This document shows positions 44,980 to 56,159 of a stretch of DNA of 64,000 bases, one piece after another. The first letter of the stretch is position 1; every line of letters begins with the position of its first letter. Source of the stretch: Gnetum montanum (Eukaryota > Streptophyta > Gnetopsida > Gnetales > Gnetaceae); assembly GCA_015680685.1 (NCBI GenBank), contig MNCI01035040.1:104381-168380 (forward strand), given 5' to 3'. A program made the position numbers and the translations under genes. The notes beneath the pieces are model-generated. The model made no database searches and was not told where the DNA came from. It was given only the letters and a program-made list of their open reading frames with translations.

Positions 44980-45971
44980 TGATGAGTGGCGAGGTACCCC
45001 TACGCTCAACCATACGAATACGAGAGTTTCATGCATGATCCGGTCGAATTCCAAGGACTAAGTTCTTATGTGCCCTTGTGGAACAAGGATGGGTTGATTG
45101 ATCGTTGTCTTCCCAAACTTACTTGTATGTAACGATTGTATGGTTAAGTAAGCTTGAGGCATATGATTTTTATATCTTTTATGTTTTTATCTCCTATGCT
45201 AATAGGGAAAGAGAGAGATAACTAGGTGACTAATTTAACTTAACTACTCATGAGCTAAGTTCTAACTAATCCTAACACCAGCATCCATTCCCACTTTTCA
45301 TACATATCCTGAACCAGTGAAAACACTGCTAGGCTATTAAACGCTAGTCATTTCTGAGCTATCAAGTGTCACACGTATGCTCAAAGGGGTTATGCTTGTG
45401 TAATTTAATGATTTTCTTAATTGATCAAAATGAATTGCTATGCTAATAACATAAATGTAAAGTGCATAACATAAAATAAAATAAAATCAATGCATAAGAA
45501 AATAAAATAAATGTGTAAGGAAACAAATCTCAAGTGCTGCAAGGATGAATCAAAGAGCTCGTCTTTATTGCCAACACAATGGTGTGCTCAGGTACATCAA
45601 TGCTTGAATAAATATCCATCCACACTTAAACCTCCTACTACGAGCACTTGGAAAATACTCTAACTTTCAAATAGACTGCAAGAGCTTTGCTACTTTTCTA
45701 CTGAAAGACTTCCTCCCAATTGTGTGCCTGGGCACTATATTTATAGACTTGGGAGAAACTACTCTACTAATTCGAGTAACCACTCTAATCATTAGAATAA
45801 CTGCTAAAGTAACCGCTGGATTAACTACTCTAATAATTAGAATAACTACTAGAGTAACCACTAAAGTAACCGCTAGAGTAACCACTCTAATAATTAGAGT
45901 AACTGCTAAAGTAATTGCTAGAGTAACCACTAGAGTAACCACTCTAATAATTAGAGTAACTGCTCTCATCA
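44980..45971 (-). repeat. E8 3' LTR
   Basis: 992 bp. The U3 start (45768-45971) is an array with four CTCTAATNATTAGA(G/A) palindromes. TATA box on the minus strand at 45735-45747 (CTATAAATATAGT). Confidence 0.93.
45768..45971 (-). repeat. E8 3' LTR U3 palindromic array
   Basis: Four units built on CTCTAATAATTAGAG or CTCTAATCATTAGAA, separated by TAACTGCT and TAACC(A/G)CT linkers. One unit fewer than the 5' LTR. Confidence 0.85.
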
Positions 45972-46010
45972 TACCTCCACAAGTAAATGAAAACTCGTCC
46001 TCGAGTATAG
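45972..46010 (-). promoter_or_regulatory. E8 pre-PPT hairpin and polypurine tract
   Basis: Minus strand ACTCG-AGGA-CGAGT (46006-45993) followed by CTTGTGGAGGTA up to the LTR. Confidence 0.65.
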
Positions 46011-46055
46011 AAGAAAATAAATAAGTTCTTTACAAAATATTGGGAAGGTCTGGGA

Positions 46056-46379
46056 TTATTGACTAACTGACAGCTGACAGTGGAATGGAATGACAAACTC
46101 AACGTGCCCAGTGAACGGATCAACAAGTATATTACAACATTAGTGTTCATAACCATTGTTGTGAACACTCATACATAAATGACATCCAAGCCTTTATTTG
46201 GTAGCTTGTAGAGAAAGAGAGAGAAAGAAAATGAAGAGTGTTGCTGCCAATGCTAAGATTGCACATTCTCTGTTTATTCATAGCCACGCAACCAGAATTA
46301 CTCCTTTCGTAAATGCTCTAATTCCAATTCATCCTAAGTGCTTCCTCCAAGCTGAGTCCATTGTTTGTATGATCACCAT
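46056..46379 (-). pseudogene. E8 short 3' ORF remnant
   Basis: Opens MVIIQTMDSAWRKHLG directly after GTTATGTGTGCAG (a possible splice acceptor CAG|ATGG). After stops come AILALAATLFIFFLSLSLQ, a hydrophobic run, and VDPFTG with LSVSQ-stop. Same start and end as in E5 and E1. It could have encoded a small membrane-associated protein; function unknown. Confidence 0.45.
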
Positions 46380-47967
46380 CTGCACACATAACACAGTTAC
46401 AAATGAGTAAGGATAGATAAGCCATAATGTAGTTGATACCTTGCCTCGATATGAAGTGCATTGGCTAAGTTGTGGTTATGGTTGAAACTGGTTCAGAGAT
46501 TTATCATATGTGACTACCCAAGGTGTAAGGTTGGGCGAATAGTAAAATGGAGAAAATTAAAAAATTTGTGCTAGAGCCCCCATGACTAAGAGTGAACCTC
46601 TGGTAGCTATAAGATGGAAAAATATGAGGAACAAGAAAGATGGGAAAAAATAACAATGGCAACGCCAATAAAGTGGATGTCATGGATGGGGATGAAACAA
46701 GAGATGATTGATTGTAGAAAATGTTTAAGGAAAAGAACTTAAAAATTGCACCAAAAAGGAATGCCAATGGGTCCTCCCCAAAGCAGACTCATGCCTTTTA
46801 TGCCCTGACAAACCCACAAACCAAAGAGTCTGTAGGCTCTAAGAATCTCATTTGGAAGCAAGAGTTAAAAACTTACCCACAGGAATTCACCAAAGAAAAA
46901 CAATGCATCAACCTAAAATAGACTAATGATAAAATCGGCAATGAGGTGGAAAATGGGAAGAAAGATGGAGAGGAGAGAATGGAATGGAATCCCAAAAATA
47001 AGGTTGTGTAAAGCCCCTTTTGTATTTCATGGTTAAGATGACCGAGTAGAACTTCATCCCAAATCCAAACTAAAACCAACCACATTCAGTGACCTTGCAT
47101 CAATACACCTAGTTAATCCATCCTCTTGAAGCAACAAGAATGCCTTCACAAAGAGTGACCATCATCCTGAGGAGAGCGAGATGGAGAAGTAGGAAGTGAA
47201 AAAGGGCCTTAGTTAGAGGGAACCTTTAGGCATGGGTAACATGTCTTTCCAGTTTCATAACTAGTGCTTGCAGACCATATGGCTTTATTATGTCTAAGGG
47301 GTGTGCTTTGAATTCTTACTTTTCTCCTTTTTTTTCTTTTTTATTTTTTATTTTTTGCATGAGAACCACACCATGCAAAGACTTATTTTTATTCACTCAG
47401 CTTCTTGATTTTTGAACAATGTCAGAATGGTAGAAAACCCAAGAAACAAGCATCCAAGCACCCAAGAGAATAGCCAGCACAAATGCATCGAATCCCCTTG
47501 AAGTCACACCCTTTTCATCCTTTGAGTCTTTCCTTGGTTTAAAAAGTACCCAACCACCAATTCATTAATAAGTTTACTTAGAAAAAGAGGACTGTATAGT
47601 TCCAAGCCAAAGGAGACCATAGAGTTGTATGGATGAGTGGACGACATGGACTCATTGCCTATTTTACCAAAAGAACCATACCTTAATATCAGCATCATAA
47701 TTCAAAGGTAAAAACCAAACATTAGCAATCAATATGATATAATGCAATCCACCATCATGAGCACTTATTAGATGACGAATAAAAGTAAATCAAGGAAATA
47801 AAGAAATAGTAAAAACATGAATGATGATGTAAAACAAAAATAAGAAAATCTGGAAAAATGTGTAAAACAAAAATTCAAAAAGAACTGAGGGCCTAAAACG
47901 ATTAGCATAGGTGGCCATCTCCCCCACGATTAAGTTAGAAGGAGGAGATCTAAAATAGTGAGCAACG
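46380..47967 (-). other. E8 3' noncoding region
   Basis: From integrase outward on the minus strand: post-pol motif CGTGGGGGAGATGG (47930-47917), RNA-like element (46760-46845) and the second PPT-like motif TTAGTCATGGGGGC (46591-46578). Confidence 0.7.
46760..46845 (-). other. E8 conserved 3' noncoding RNA-like element
   Basis: Minus strand outer stem TGTCAG (46810-46805) with TTGGCA (46767-46762), with two wobbles. Inner hairpin AGGC, loop ATGA, GTCT. Shares CTGCTTTGGGGAGGACCCA with E1, E2 and E5. Confidence 0.62.
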
Positions 47968-49260
47968 TTATCCATCAACAGAGGTAGCATGTGTACTTGC
48001 TATCCTAAGCTCATGGAAAGATTTAGTTTGTTGTACATTGACCAAAATTTTCTTATTTGGGCTCTCAGGTTTGTATATTGTCATGGCCCCCAAAGGAAAA
48101 GTTGCATAAATAATATAAGGTCCTTCCCACAGTGTTTGAAATTTAGTACATTGTGGCACATGTGTGGGATTCCAGTAGAGAACCTTATCTCCTAGTTGAT
48201 ATTTAACTTTCCTAATCCTTAGGTCATAACGTTGTTTACTAAATGCCTTGTGCAACTCATTAGATGACAGCGTAACTAGTTGATTTTCATTTAGCAAGTA
48301 AAGGATTACTAACTGTTGTTTCTATGCTAGATCAAGGTCAAGGTTGAAGTCACATGCCATGGATAGTGTGCGAAGCTTAGTTTAAATGGAAAGTATTGGT
48401 AATTTACCATACACTAACTCATAGGGAGAGTAGCTTGTAGGGAGTTTCTATGTGAAGTGGTATGCCCAAAGAGCATCATTCAGTTTAGTGCTCCAGTCTT
48501 GCCTAAACTTACTAATAGTTCTTGTCAGTATCTTCATAATCTCCCTGTTGGTGACTTCTACTTGACCATTCGCTTGGGGGTGGTATGGTGTAGTCAATTT
48601 ATGCTCAACCCCTAAGTGTCGCATTAATTTCCAAAAATTTGCACCTGTGAAATGGGTACCATTGTCTGAAATAAGTGCACAAGGCATAACAAACCTATTT
48701 ATTATTTTTTGTTGAACAAATCGTGCAACTATAGATGATGTACAATCCTTAATAGCAGCTACTTCTACCCATTTAGTTAGGTAATCAACAACAACAATGA
48801 TGTAGGCTTTTCCATTGGACATTGGTGTAATTGGCCCCATAAAATTAATTCTCCAAATTTCGAAGGCTTCTAATGGTTGGATCCATTGTTGTGGACTCTC
48901 CATTCTAGTAGTTATTCCCCCATCACATTGATAGTGTTCACAAGATTGGACGAATTAATGGGTGTACCAAAAAAATGTAGGCCAATAATATCCTGCAAGC
49001 AAGATCTTGATGGCTGTTCATCTTCCAACGTAATGATTCCCACAAGGACCCTTATGAGCATCTTGGAGAACTCACAGTTGATCTATATCAGGATCACACC
49101 ATTGAACCAAGCCATCGAGACACACTTTGTAAAGCTGCCCATTGATTTCCATAAAGTATTTGGCTCGGTGAAGAAACTATTCTTTCTTCTTAAGGTTTAA
49201 CTCTTATGGTATTTGTTGGGTGAGGAGATAGGTAAGAATGCTACTGTAACAATTTTTCTC
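47968..49260 (-). pseudogene. E8 integrase
   Basis: Minus strand: HKGPCGNHYVGR and SCEHYQCDGGITT (second Cys of the pair is Tyr), PQQWIQPLEAFEIWRINFMG (first catalytic Asp changed to Asn), VDYLTKWVEVAAIKDC, ISDNGTHFTGANFWKLMRHL, and [18 protein letters not shown] (Asp and Glu present). C-terminal NELHKAFSKQRYDLRIRKVK and TLWEGPYIIYATFPLGAMTI, with no chromodomain; stop at 47968. A 151-codon stretch of the core is still open (48448-48903). Confidence 0.87.
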
Positions 49261-49329
49261 CATGGGTGATTGATTATTCACTACACCAGCAAAGAGGAAT
49301 TCATCATGAAAATAATCAGAAATTGGATA

Positions 49330-50700
49330 CTCGTCCTCTTTGTTGTCCCATTGCAACTAAGATAAATGATCAAAAACTACGTTCTCAGTGCCTTTACGAT
49401 CAATCATCGTAAGATCGAACTCTTGTAAGATTACAGGCCATCATATGATACGAGGGCTTACCATTGGCTTATTCATGAGGAACCTTATTGCACTATGATA
49501 TGTATGTATATATACTTTATATCTCAATACATAGTGTCTAAACTTTTCTAGTGCAAACACTACAGCCATTAATTCTTTCTCTGTGGTAGTGTAGTTAAGT
49601 TGTGCACCAGCGATACTTCTACTTACATAGTGAATGTAATAAAGATATTTCTGGTCATCTAACTATGTAAGTATAGCTCATAAGGCATAGTTGGATGCGA
49701 CAATCATGGTATGGAATGGTTTGGACCAGTTAGGAGCTTGTAGAATGGGTGTTTCTACTAGCTTCTGTTTCAAAGTTTGAAAAGCTAATTCGCATTCCCT
49801 GGTCCACTCGAAAGCTATGTCCTTTTTCGTTAATTCCACCAATGGTTTGGCAACCTTTGAAAAGGTCTCAATAAATCTCCTATAGTTTCCAGTATGTCCA
49901 AGAAATGATCGAATACCTTTCATAGTTTCCAATTGATGGGTAATTCCTTGGATGACTTTGATTTTCTCAAGATCTACCTCTATCCCTATGTGTGAGATTT
50001 TGTGCCCTAGTACTATGCCCTCTTGGACCATAAAATGGCTTTTCTACTAGTTGAACCTCAAATTGTTTTCTACACATCTTTTTCACACTTGCTCTAACTG
50101 GTCCAAGGCTTGATCAAAGTTTTCTCCATAGGTGGAGAAATTATCCATAAAGACTTCTATACTATTTCCTATCTGCTATTGGAAGATGCTTAGAACTAGT
50201 CATTGAAATGTTGCAGGGGCATTGCACAAGCCAAACAACATCTATTTGTATGCAAATGTTCCCCAAGGATTGGTGAACGTAGTCTTGGCTTGGTCTTCTG
50301 GGGCTATTTTTATTTGATTATATCCGCTATATCCATCCAGAAAACTGTAGTAGTGATGCCCTATGATGGTTTCTAAGACTTGGTTAACAAATGGCAATGG
50401 AAAGTGATCTNCTTAATTCAGGATAAGACCAAGCGAAGGCTTTTGACCATCTATTGATTACCTTTAGTAGTTCNAACTTAATTCAGGATATGACCAAGCG
50501 AAGGCTTTTGACCATCTATTGATTACCTTTAGTAGTTCTTCTTTCTGTTGAGGAGCAAGCTTAGCCTTGATAATTACCAATTTTCCATTTTAAGGAACAT
50601 GTATTTCATACCGGTAGGAAATGGTTTCAGCTTGAGGGGCTCCTACTTAAATTTCTTAGGGATTTCCAACGTCCCCCAATTGACATTTTCAAGGTTAAGA
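49330..50700 (-). pseudogene. E8 reverse transcriptase (start missing) and RNase H
   Basis: Minus strand: FPLPFVNQVLETIIGHHYY, LDGYSGYNQIKIAPEDQ, FGLCNAPATF, then VFMDNFSTYG, where the second catalytic Asp of FMDD is Asn. The connection and RNase H part (49678-50031 open) has TREELAF-like ECELAFQTLKQKLVETPIL. The RT N-terminal ~80 residues present in E5 are absent, exactly at the N-marked duplication. Confidence 0.82.
50411..50539. other. Probable assembly error: N-flanked tandem duplication
   Basis: A ~62-bp segment (CTTAATTCAGGATA...TAGTAGTTC) appears twice, at 50412-50473 and 50477-50539, with single N at 50411 and 50474 and one base difference. About 250 bp of RT expected here are missing. 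Confidence 0.8.
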
Positions 50701-50999
50701 CTTGGAAGTTGGTGGTGCACTTGCTTTAATGCATCTATGCTATCGATGTAAGTGCAAGTCAAACCCTCAGTTGGTTCCATGCATATGAGTGAACTGCTTT
50801 CTTGTTCAGCTGTCAGTCACTAGGTGCCTTCCTGTTATGTGACTACTACATACAGGCATCTGTGTATGTTGATCACTTGTGCACACTGATTTCATGGAGG
50901 CAATGTTAAGCTTTGCACAAACCATGACCTCTGCATGCAATTACACCCTGTGTCACTGTATGCGATGCACAGAACTTTCTTCTTCTCAATTTTTTTGAA

Positions 51000-51480
51000 T
51001 GTATTTTCCTTTGATATTTCTACGGAAAGATCGTGGATTCCTAGGCGTGCGTCGATGGTGCTTAGCTATGCTCTTCCCATTATGATTGGGAATTCCTCCT
51101 TACCATTGTTCACCTGAATCACTAGGAAGTCAATTGGGTAGGGCCACCCACAAATAATGGTAACAATGTCTTCCACTAGTCCCAATGGGGTAGTGATGGA
51201 CTAGTTGGCCAAATCTAGATGGATGTTGCTCTTTTTGAATGGAGGCAAGTTTCAGGCCTTGTACATTTCTTGAGAAATCAAGTTGACACTAGAACCTGAA
51301 TCCAAAAGAGCATTGCACAACGCATTTCCAATGATTTGTAAGTATATCAGAGGACTCCCAAGATTAGAGAATTTTCTAGGAAGGTGGTTAGCTTTGATCC
51401 AATTAGTGATGACATGTGTTATCATGACCATATGCATTGAGTGCGGTGGTTGAGTTGAAGGAGGCTCCAAAGTTTTGATT
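51000..51480 (-). pseudogene. E8 aspartic protease
   Basis: Minus strand open from 51470: HVITNWIKANHLPRKFSNLG and ALCNALLDSGSSVNLISQEM, with catalytic Asp-Ser-Gly intact at 51302-51294. The second half reads LVEDIVTII and FPIIMGRA-stop-LSTIDARLGIHDL. Confidence 0.82.
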
Positions 51481-51489
51481 GATATTGAG

Positions 51490-53963
51490 GCATCTAAGGA
51501 ATCAGCTGCTTGTGATTACAAGGACTTAGTTGGTCTGTTGGTTCTAAAGAAATGTTTTTTCTTCATGTGGTTGTTGGAACCAATAGTAGGTTGAGAGTTA
51601 ACAGCCCTTGTGGCATTACGTTGTTGTGGCTGGGTAGGAATTTCACCTTGCATAGCTGGAGTAGGTGGTAGTGGAGCTATCAGTGGAAGAGATGCAGTCA
51701 GATGAGAAGGATGATATACTTGCAAAATATTTTCCTTAGAAGAGGGATTCCCATAATACTCGTGGGCTTGGTAGTGATTTTGAGGAGTGATGTAACCAGT
51801 AGAGTCATGTGGGGAGATTGGCTACTGCACGTAATATCCATATGGATCAGGTTGTCGATAAGGATACTATTACCTTGGTGGTGGCATTTCCCATGATTGT
51901 GGGTGCTACCACTATTGATATTGCTTAATCAATTGTGGTGGAGTTCCACTTGGATAATACGTTAAGGGTTTGTGGAACTATCTTGGGTTACCTTGGGGGT
52001 AAGGTAACCTTTGGGGTGCTTGCCATTTGTTCAATCGTGGGTTCAGTGCATACACCCTAGACTCTTGCAAATGTGAGATTACAGGGCAACATCCCTTAGG
52101 ATGGTCATATTAACATATTTCACACCCACTATCATTGTCTATTTCTAACTTCACAACCTCTTCAATGATGGCAACTTTGCCCTTACCCTTGTTATGTGCA
52201 TGTTCAACTTCTCTCTTTTTTCTTCTTTTGTGATCACTACCTTACTCTCTAGACTACTCTACTATTTTAAGAATAGATTAAAATATATTATCTAGGGAAT
52301 CCCATATTTGGTCTCCCTTTGTCGATACTTCTGATGTCAACTTTTGGATAGGCAAAGTTTTTCTGTTCACCATCTCTTCGAGTGTTGACTCTTCTTCATC
52401 CTAACAAAATCTTACTCCCCTCTTCCAGAGGGAAGGATCTCGGTTATACTCTTCTGCACTGTCTCTCTTCCATAGCTCACCTTCTTCCTTAGCAACTTTC
52501 TCCAATACTCTTTGAATTTGATGGGACCTAAGCTTGGATAGTCTCCCTTGGGCATAGGTCCCAAGGGTTCTTCTCATTTCATGCCTAAGCCCATCCATGA
52601 GATGGCATAATTGATCCCTTTGCAAATAACCATGGCCAGGACAACGGTGTAATAGTGCATAATATCGGCCCATGGTAGCATCCAAGGGTTCATGTCCTCC
52701 TTGTTTCCAGCATTGGATTTGCTTTCACAAGTTGGACACTTAGGAGTACATTTGGTACTTGTTATTAAATAGTTCTAACATAGTACTCCACCTACGAATG
52801 GATTCCGATTCTAAACACTAGTACCAGCTTTCCACTTCTTTAACTAGTGTCCATGGAAACAACTTAAGTTTTTTCCATTTTCTCTCTATATTTTGTAAGG
52901 CACACACATCACGGAATGCTTGTAAGTGATTCTGAGGATTAGTGTTATATCCCCCTTCAAATCATGGGATATTATTCATATCTAATCTCTTAATCCTACT
53001 ATCTTTCTGGTGCCTTGTTGAAATTCTAACAGCCTCATTTATGTCCAACATACTTCGAGTAACGAGTAGGAGTTCATTGTGATTGTCTCGCCCATGGCGT
53101 CTATGATGTCTATGTTGTTCCCTACTCTCCCTTCTTCTATGTTGTGACTCTCTAGAGTGCCCTCATCCCCTTTCCTGGTTGTTTCATCTATAACTTCCAC
53201 TTTGCCTACCTTTATTCCCATGGTCATTTTCTTTATGATTACATTTGGACACTGAAGGAGAGGATGAAGGAGATGATAAAGGTGAAGAAGAAGGATAATT
53301 TTCACCATGACAGTGTCTGCCACCTTCTCTTCAGTGGTCTTGTCCTTGATTGCGATTGCAATCAGAATGTCCATCTTTATCATGTATCCGTGTCCCTTTT
53401 TTAGACTCTTTGTACTCATGGGTATAAGAACCTGGGTTATGAATAGTTGAATGAAGGTTCTGATACACAACCCCTTGGCCAAAATCAAGGGGAAGAACAT
53501 CATTGTGTGGGAGACTACCTAAGGTAGGTTTACCATCCTCATTTTCGCTAAAGACATGTGGGACATCCTAGGACCACTTACCCTTCAAAGACTTATGATG
53601 TCTCTCCTATTGCAAATCCCTTTGATGTTATGCCTTCGTGGAATGATATTCTCTTGAGTCATGGTCTTGCACAATGTATTCTGCATGTAAGTGTGACATG
53701 CCAATTCGTGTGAGGGCACGAAGAAGCATGCTTGGGACTAAACGATCGAGAGGTAACACTATGTTACCTTCTAAGTCTCACCAACACAGTTGTTCATCTT
53801 GATGGAGGATAAAGGTGAAGTCTAATATATACTCATTAGAATGAATATATACCACTCGAAGTTGTTGAGGGACTAGCAGATTAATGTCATGTGTATTACA
53901 CCGTCGATTGTTTCCTATTTCAGACCTAGGCAGTGAAGCACTTTCATACAAAGAAGGAGACAT
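51490..53963 (-). pseudogene. E8 gag
   Basis: Starts MSPSLYESASLPRSEIGNNR (ATG at 53963), followed by FTFILHQDEQLCW. A well-kept capsid piece at 52401-52685 contains RYYALLHRCPGHGYLQRDQL, CHLMDGLRHEMRRTLGTYAQ and LEKVAKEEGELWKRDSAEEY, the retrotransposon gag pattern of Athila/Tat elements. The Cys/His motif CEIC-stop-YDHPKGCCPVISHL lies near 52110. The C-terminal part is Pro/Gln-rich (51516-51725). Confidence 0.83.
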
Positions 53964-54080
53964 ACTTTTCTGTTTAGTGTGCAATGTATTCTTGTTTATT
54001 ATTTTCTCAATCAACCCTAAGGATTCGTTCCAACAATGTGAATGATTTCCTATGTTCTAATTAGCACACAAACAACTAAG

Positions 54081-54099
54081 TCCCTGGCAACGGTGCCAA
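54081..54099 (-). other. E8 primer-binding site (tRNA-Asp type)
   Basis: Minus strand TTGGCACCGTTGCCAGGGA next to the LTR end. It differs at two positions from TGGCGCCGTTGCCGGGGA, the complement of the plant tRNA-Asp 3' end. Confidence 0.88.
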
Positions 54100-55114
54100 T
54101 GATGAGTGGTGAGGTACCCCTACACTCAACCATATGAATACGAACGTTTCACGCATGATTCGATCAAATTCGAAGGACTAAGTGCTTATGCACCCTTGTG
54201 GAACAAGGATAGGTTGATTGATCGTTGTCTTCCCAAACTTACTTGTATGTCATGATTGTATGGTTAAGTAAGCTTGAGGCATATGATTTTTATATCTTTT
54301 ATGTTTTTATGTCCTGTGCTAATAGGGAAAGAGAGAGATAACTAGGTGACTAATTTAACTTAACTACTCATTAACTAAGTTCTAACTAATTCTAATACTA
54401 GCATCCATTCCCACTTGTCATACACATCCTGAACTAGTGCAAACACTGTTGGGCTATCAAACGCTAGTCATTTCTGAGCTACCAAGTGTCACACATATGC
54501 TCAAAGGGGTCATACTTGTGTAATTTAACAATTTTCTTAATTGATCAAAATGAATTGCTACACTAATAACATAAATGTAAAGTGCATAAAATAAAATAAA
54601 TGCATAATAAAATAAAATAAATACGTAAGAAAACAAATCTCAAGTGCTGCAAGGATGAATCAAAGAGCTCATCTTTATTGCCAATACAACGGTGTGCTCA
54701 GGTACATCAATGCTTGAATAAAGATCCATCCACACTTAAACCTCCTACTACAGGCACTTGGAAAATACTCTAACTTTCAAATAGACTGCAAGAGTTTTGC
54801 TACTTTTCTACTGAAAGACTTCCTCCCAATTGTGTGCCTGGGCACTATATTTATAGACTTGGGAGAAACTACTCTACTAATTCGAGTAACCACTCTAATC
54901 ATTAGAATAACTGCTAAAGTAACCGCTAGAGTAACCACTCTAATAATTAGAATAACTACTAGAGTAACCACTAAAGTAACCGCTAGAGTAACCACTCTAA
55001 TAATTAGAGTAACTGCTAGAGTAACCACTCTCATAATTAGAATAACTGCTAGAGTAACCACTAGAGTAACCGCTAGAGTAACCACTCTAATAATTAGAGT
55101 AACTACTCTCATCA
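54100..55114 (-). repeat. E8 5' LTR
   Basis: 1015 bp, TGATGAGAGTAGTTACTC...CACTCATCA on the minus strand. U3 palindromic array at 54875-55114. TATA box CTATAAATATAGT on the minus strand near 54845-54857. Confidence 0.93.
54875..55114 (-). repeat. E8 5' LTR U3 palindromic array
   Basis: Five CTCTAAT(A/C)ATTAGA(G/A)-type palindromes (one with CTCTCATAATTAGAA), one more than in the 3' LTR. This accounts for much of the 23-bp length difference. Confidence 0.85.
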
Positions 55115-55119
55115 ATGTT
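55115..55119. repeat. Right target duplication of E8 (ATGTT)
   Basis: Identical to 44975-44979. Confidence 0.92.
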
Positions 55120-55161
55120 TTAGTTGGCCCATGGTTATGAATGGTCCTTTAGTTGTGGATT

Positions 55162-55174
55162 GCTTCGATACCAA
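55162..55174 (-). other. E7 primer-binding site (initiator-Met tRNA type)
   Basis: Minus strand TTGGTATCGAAGC, one base inside the 5' LTR end, against the common TGGTATCAGAGC; two adjacent bases differ. Confidence 0.75.
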
Positions 55175-55175
55175 T

Positions 55176-55749
55176 TGTAACATCATGTCCCCAAATGTCA
55201 TGGAAAATGTCAAATATACGTTATATTAGACATTATGCATAAGAAGAAAATATGCCAACTGTTAAATGTATATAACATTCAACATTATGCATGAAGAAAA
55301 TAACAAAGAAAATGCAAAAGGAGAAAGAAAAGAATGCTTTATTGATATAGAATGGAGTATCTAGATCATGCTTTGACAATGTTCCTTGGGGTTTTCTTCC
55401 TTTGGCATCTATCCCTTAGAGGCAATCTAGCATTACCACCACAGTTTGGCCTATTATTGACCATAATAGATGGCTAGTCCACTTCTTGTCTTGCTTCATT
55501 TGGCTCCTATGACTTGCTTGTACCAGCTCTACCACTCCATGCCTAGCACAACCTCTAAGCTTGAGTATAAATGTCTTAGGTCAAACCCCCAAAGGTTACC
55601 TCAAGAGATACATTTTTTATTACAACATGCCTTCTTGGGTCTTGATTACAATTTCCCTTTCAGGTCTTGTTACGATAACACTAGCACTTGTTATGAAGAG
55701 TCATCATCTTTGTTATGCAACATTATCATTTGGGAATAGGGACGTGACA
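55176..55749 (-). repeat. E7 5' LTR
   Basis: 574 bp, TGTCACGTCCC...GATGTTACA. Partner of 40117-40664; the extra length includes a local insertion near 55645-55670. Confidence 0.9.
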
Positions 55750-55880
55750 ATAATATCATCAACATATAAAACAAGTATAATGGTCCACTATGTATCTACA
55801 ATTAAGTAAACATATAGACTAGTATTTGCATTAGCTCCTTTGAATTCTCCTTATAGATATTCATCAAACTTTATGTGCCT
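55750..55880 (-). pseudogene. E6: Ty1/copia RT part ending at YVDD
   Basis: Minus strand KFDEYL, GEFKGANANTSLYVYLIVD and ILVLYVDDII, running straight into the E7 boundary. Copia RT has ...SNADTSLYVY...ILVLYVDDLII.... The next codons of the same domain are at 40116 and below. Confidence 0.82.
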
Positions 55881-56159
55881 CTTTTAGGGAGTCTATTTTA
55901 AAACATAGAAATTCCATATTCATGTCCCACATTACAAAATCATAGAATGACCAAAACATAATATTAAATATATAAAGAGATAATCTTGTATTTAATGTTG
56001 ATCATTCTTCTATCTTCATCTTGACCACCTCAAAAGCTTCTTACTAATCTACATAGAATACATGCAAGAAGAGTTAGAACACCTTTAGAATAGAGAAAAA
56101 ATGAGCTAGAAGCTCCTTAGAACATGATTGGAGGATGGAGCCCTTATGTAAGACACATT

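Larger units (their letters stand above)
44980..55114 (-). mobile_element. E8: full-length Athila/Tat-like gypsy retrotransposon
   Basis: 10,135 bp with perfect 5-bp duplication ATGTT, LTRs 54100-55114 (5') and 44980-45971 (3'), a well-kept tRNA-Asp PBS, gag, PR, RT, RNase H, integrase and 3' noncoding region. The LTRs differ at roughly one base in 15-20 by eye, mostly transitions, so it is younger than E4. It is inserted 61 bp inside E7, just after the E7 primer site. Frames are still broken, and the RT start is missing at an assembly flaw (50411-50539). Confidence 0.94.
40117..55749 (-). mobile_element. E7: noncoding LTR retrotransposon with captured sequence, split by E8
   Basis: LTRs 55176-55749 (5') and 40117-40664 (3') on the minus strand, both TGTCA...TGT(T/G)ACA type. 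PBS TTGGTATCGAAGC at 55162-55174 (initiator-Met type) and PPT CTAAGGGGGGTAGAT beside the 3' LTR. Without E8 it is about 5.5 kb. Its inside shows no gag or pol; it holds a CCR4-like pseudogene, a 5S-like segment and minisatellites, like the large non-autonomous derivatives known in plants. It lies inside copia pol (E6). Confidence 0.88.

Noticed and set aside
45768-45971. Regularly spaced palindromes resembling a CRISPR array
   Set aside because: Short contiguous palindromes inside LTR U3, no unique spacers, no cas genes, plant DNA.
45667-45972. Repetitive ORFs in both strands (VTTLIIRVT-like) in E8 LTRs, also at 54777-55140
   Set aside because: They are translations of the U3 palindromic array, which stays open in several frames because its units lack stops; not proteins.
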